Made by a program: the position numbers and the translations under genes. Below the pieces are notes generated by a model. It ran no database searches and was not told where the DNA came from. It was given only the letters and a program-made list of their open reading frames with translations. Shown here one piece after another: positions 13,546 to 15,985 of a stretch of 15,985 nt of DNA (within the stretch, counting starts at the first letter, position 1; every line of letters begins with the position of its first letter). The DNA is from Cenarchaeum sp. GTDB lineage: Archaea > Thermoproteota > Nitrososphaeria > Nitrososphaerales > Nitrosopumilaceae. The stretch lies in NCBI GenBank assembly GCA_020027365.1, contig JAHRAJ010000052.1, positions 1-15,985 on the forward strand, given 5' to 3'.

Positions 13546-15351
13546 ATGGCAGAGTTTGAGTCACGCCGGTGGGATCTCACGGGGCTGGTGGGGGATCCCA
13601 AGAGCCCGAGGTTTGAGGCCCAGGTCGGGGAGGTGCGGCGGCTGGCCGAATCCTTTGCAAGGCGCAGGGGCGGACTAAGGCCGACAATGACCGCGGAGAC
13701 GTTTTCCAGGATCATAGCGGACAAGGAAAGGATCATCGAAAGGATGAGCGTCATAGGCGGGTTTGCATCGCTTTCGTACGCCGCCGACACCCAGTCCGAC
13801 GAGGCGACCTCGCTTGCCACGCGCATGAGCAAGATGGGATCCGAGGTGTCAAACCAAATCCTGTTCTTTGATCTGTGGTGGAAGACCGTGCTGGATGCAA
13901 AAAACGCGCGGCGGCTCGTCGGGGGCGTGGATCCCGAGCTGCGCTGGTATCTGGAATACAAGCGGCGGATGGCCAGGTACTCGCTGACCGAGCCCGAGGA
14001 GCGCATAGTGAACACGCTGGATGTCACGGGGGCCTCGGCGCTGGTAAAGCTGTACGACAAGATCACCGGCTCCTACGAGTACAAGGTCAGGGCGGCGCGC
14101 GGCGGCAGGACCCGGACGGTGTCGCGGGAGCAGCTTGGAAACATGGTGAAGAGCAACAAGCCCGAAACGCGCGAGGCGGCATACCGGGCGCTGCTGTCAA
14201 AGTATTCGGATGCGCGGGGCGTGCTTGGCGAGATTTACCAAAACATCGTGCTAAACTGGAGGGACGAGGGGGTCGACATCCGGGGGTTTGACTCGCCAAT
14301 ATCGATAAGAAACGCGGGAAACGACGTGGACGACGCGACCGTCAGATCGCTGCTGGACACGTGCAGGGCAGGCCGCGGCGTGTTCCAGAGGTTTTTTGCG
14401 CAAAAGGCCAGGATGATCGGGGTCAAAAAACTCCGGCGGTACGACCTGTACGCCCCCCTGCCGTCGAATGCCGCCTCTTCTGCTGGAGGATCCGCGGGGC
14501 CCAAAAGGTACACGTTTGGCAGGGCCGCAAAGACCGTGCTGGACGCGATGGCCGGCTTTGACCCCGGGATGGCCGCTATGGCAAAAAACGTGCTGGATCA
14601 AAACCACATCGACGTGCCGGTGCGCCCCGGAAAGCGGGACGGCGCGTTTTGCAGCACGCTGTCGCCGGGGATTACGCCGTTTGTGCTGGTGAATTTTACG
14701 GGCCGTCTGCGGGACGTGTTTACGCTGGCACACGAGCTGGGACATGCGGTTCACAGCCAGGCGGCGGCCGGGCGGTCGATACTGGTGCAGGAGGCGTCCC
14801 TTCCGCTGGCGGAGACCGCATCGACGTTTTCCGAGCTGCTGCTGTACGACCACATTGCCAAGACGACGCCCGATGACCGGCGGCGGATCCTGCTGTCCGA
14901 AAAGATTGACGACCTGTACGCGACGATCATGCGGCAGTCGTTTTTCACGCTGTTCGAGGTGGATGCCCACCGCCTGATCGGCGCAAACACCACGGTTGAC
15001 GGGCTGTCGTCTGCATATCTGGCAAACCTCAAGACCCAGTTTGGGGGCGCCGTCGGCGTGTCAGAGGACTTTGGGGTGGAGTGGATCTGCATACCGCATT
15101 TTTACCACTCGCCGTTTTACTGCTATGCGTACGCGTTTGGCAACCTGCTCGCGCTGTCGCTGTTTCAGAGGTACAAAAAGGAGGGCGCCGACTTTGTCCC
15201 GGCGTACATGGACATCCTGTCTGCGGGCGGCGCATTCAAGCCCGAGGCCTTGCTGGCCCGGCACGGCCTTGACATCGGATCTGCCCGGTTCTGGCGGCAG
15301 GGGTTTGACTATGTGCGCTCCCAGGTGCGGGAGATCTCGAGGCTGGGGTAG
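13546..15351 (+). CDS. pepF: oligoendopeptidase F (M3 family zinc peptidase)
   Basis: A 601-residue cytoplasmic zinc endopeptidase that cuts oligopeptides, of normal family length. The catalytic HELGHAVHS has His396, Glu397 and His400, and the third ligand is Glu423 in LAETASTFSE, spaced 26 residues after Glu397 as in the M3 family. The first half is the helical lid (residues 1-370), with YEYKVRAARGG and the SNKPETREAAYRALL helix. The C-terminal YHSPFYCYAYAFGNLLALSLF is the usual M3B ending. A short Ala/Ser/Gly-rich insert lies near residues 308-320. No signal peptide is visible. It is monocistronic; the following DNA is transposon debris. Confidence 0.95.
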   Translation: MAEFESRRWDLTGLVGDPKSPRFEAQVGEVRRLAESFARRRGGLRPTMTAETFSRIIADKERIIERMSVIGGFASLSYAADTQSDEATSLATRMSKMGSEVSNQILFFDLWWKTVLDAKNARRLVGGVDPELRWYLEYKRRMARYSLTEPEERIVNTLDVTGASALVKLYDKITGSYEYKVRAARGGRTRTVSREQLGNMVKSNKPETREAAYRALLSKYSDARGVLGEIYQNIVLNWRDEGVDIRGFDSPISIRNAGNDVDDATVRSLLDTCRAGRGVFQRFFAQKARMIGVKKLRRYDLYAPLPSNAASSAGGSAGPKRYTFGRAAKTVLDAMAGFDPGMAAMAKNVLDQNHIDVPVRPGKRDGAFCSTLSPGITPFVLVNFTGRLRDVFTLAHELGHAVHSQAAAGRSILVQEASLPLAETASTFSELLLYDHIAKTTPDDRRRILLSEKIDDLYATIMRQSFFTLFEVDAHRLIGANTTVDGLSSAYLANLKTQFGGAVGVSEDFGVEWICIPHFYHSPFYCYAYAFGNLLALSLFQRYKKEGADFVPAYMDILSAGGAFKPEALLARHGLDIGSARFWRQGFDYVRSQVREISRLG

Positions 15352-15468
15352 AGACCTCCTGATCGCGGGGGTGTGCGGCAAGGCGTGAACGCCGCGGCCA
15401 CTCGGCTCTGGTCAAAATTGTTGACATGCACCGAAAAGTGGTCAAAGATGCCCCCCACCCCCCGCCCG

Positions 15469-15652
15469 CAGACCAACGGCAAGATGGATGCTCCTCGAGA
15501 CGTTTGAGGAAAAGTGGGAGCACTGGAGCGTGCCCGAATTCATCAAGTTTTACAACGAGCACGGGGTGCATTTCGCCCTGGATCGCAGATCGGCCGACCG
15601 CCAGAAGGGCGTTTACCGCCAGAAAAGCCCCACCCCGGCGATCAGAAAGTGA
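15469..15652 (+). pseudogene. transposase C-terminal fragment, frameshifted
   Basis: Frame 1 gives QTNGKMD, the start of the conserved PQTNGKIER helix carrying the catalytic Glu, and then a frameshift near 15490. Frame 2 continues LLETFEEKWEHWSVPEFIKF, then YNEHGVHFALD, and ends in TPAIRK and a TGA. The family ends YNxxRxHxSLD...TPxxAF, so this is the true C-terminus. The catalytic Glu of the helix is missing at the frameshift. No upstream core belongs to it. Confidence 0.75.
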
Positions 15653-15657
15653 CCCAA

Positions 15658-15985
15658 AATGAACACATGCTAAAATCACCCTCGTTCGCCGTTCCGGCGG
15701 TGGGTCAAGCCCTAACGAATCATGTGCTTCGCGCACTTCAAAATGCAGGCACAAACCTGGTCACGTACCTGGACGACGCTTCGCGGTGCATCGGGCACGG
15801 CCGTGTTCCCCAACGCCACCTCGGAGGATGCCGTGCAAGTCCTGCGCAAGGCCGTGGAAGTTTGGCGTGCCGGCCACGATCCTGTCGGACAACGGCTCGT
15901 GCTTTGTGGGCCAGGGGGGCCGCAGGCGCAGGGACGGCAAAGGCCACGGCACGTGGCAGCCCACCGCCTTTGAGGCAGAGCTGCT
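15658..15985 (+). pseudogene. transposase core fragment, two frameshifts, runs off the window
   Basis: Frame 1 gives LVTYLDDASRCI with the first catalytic Asp. Near 15800 the frame shifts to frame 2, VFPNATSEDAVQVLRKAVE. Near 15860 it shifts to frame 3, FGVPATILSDNGSCFVGQGG with the second catalytic Asp, continuing TWQPTAFEAELL to the window edge. The N-terminal DNA-binding domain is absent; the sequence before LVTY is not transposase-like. A single-base slip at each point explains the frames. Confidence 0.75.

Larger units (their letters stand above)
15421..15985 (+). mobile_element. degenerate DDE transposase (IS481/rve-like) remnants
   Basis: Integrase-core pieces in all three + frames with frameshifts between them, and in the wrong order: a C-terminal fragment precedes a core fragment. 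This suggests two decayed copies in tandem, the second continuing past the window end. The TGA of the first fragment sits in AAAGTGACCCAAAATG, which resembles an IS terminal end (proposed, not verified). Nothing here can encode an active transposase as it stands. Confidence 0.8.

Noticed and set aside
15409..15447. Direct repeat TGGTCAAA at 15409 and 15439 (30 bp apart)
   Set aside because: Eight bases is too short to stand alone and no regulated gene follows; it lies in transposon debris.
1..15985. tRNA, rRNA, CRISPR arrays and defence systems
   Set aside because: No T-arm plus cloverleaf, no rRNA-like stretch, and no regularly spaced repeats were seen by eye. A covariance-model scan was not possible.

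Overview
The window looks like a piece of an archaeal chromosome, most likely a GC-rich ammonia-oxidising lineage (Nitrososphaerota; a Cenarchaeum-like, sponge-symbiont type is my inference, not proven). The evidence is archaeal-only information-processing genes (ribosomal proteins eS24 and eS27, aIF5A, archaeal SRP54, Pus10, Dph6-type ligase), an archaeal ThiD-ThiN fusion, archaeal-type phosphoglycerate mutase, frequent AGG/ATA codons, and TATA boxes lying about 25-28 nt upstream of most first-gene start codons, as expected for leaderless transcripts.

Layout. 1-139: GC-rich leader with a hairpin and a G-quadruplex-type tract. 140-1486 (+): thiDN, thiamine synthesis. 1487-1780: gene-free, with two hairpins and then a promoter. 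1781-2964 (+): a sugar-phosphate nucleotidyltransferase overlapping a Gna1-like GNAT acetyltransferase, plausibly a UDP-GlcNAc pair. 2955-3386 (-): small four-helix membrane protein. 3433-4452 (-): GalT-like HIT nucleotidyltransferase. 4643-5968 (+): apgM (gluconeogenesis). 5952-6512 (-): DUF309 protein, divergent from 6595-7298 (+): eS24-eS27 ribosomal operon. 7292-8135 (-): HExxH protein behind a 33-residue basic protein. 8170-11533 (-): dph6-srp54-pus10 operon. 11534-12596: about 1.06 kb with no convincing gene but many trinucleotide repeats. 12597-13007 (-): aIF5A, divergent from 13145-13465 (+): UBP-type zinc-finger protein. 13546-15351 (+): M3 oligoendopeptidase PepF. 15421-15985: frameshifted remnants of a DDE (IS481/rve-like) transposase, running off the end.

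Most of the window is housekeeping. The genes serve translation and protein targeting (eS24, eS27, aIF5A, Dph6 for EF-2, Pus10 for tRNA, SRP54), central carbon and nucleotide-sugar metabolism (apgM, GalT-like, NTP-transferase, Gna1-like), and thiamine. The unusual signals are glycine-tract insertions inside conserved proteins (SRP54, Pus10, Dph6), G-quadruplex-type tracts at promoters, an acidic tail on eS24, a stand-alone eukaryote-like UBP finger, a small basic protein with its own promoter, and a large repeat-rich gene desert. I saw no CRISPR array, tRNA, rRNA or intact defence system.
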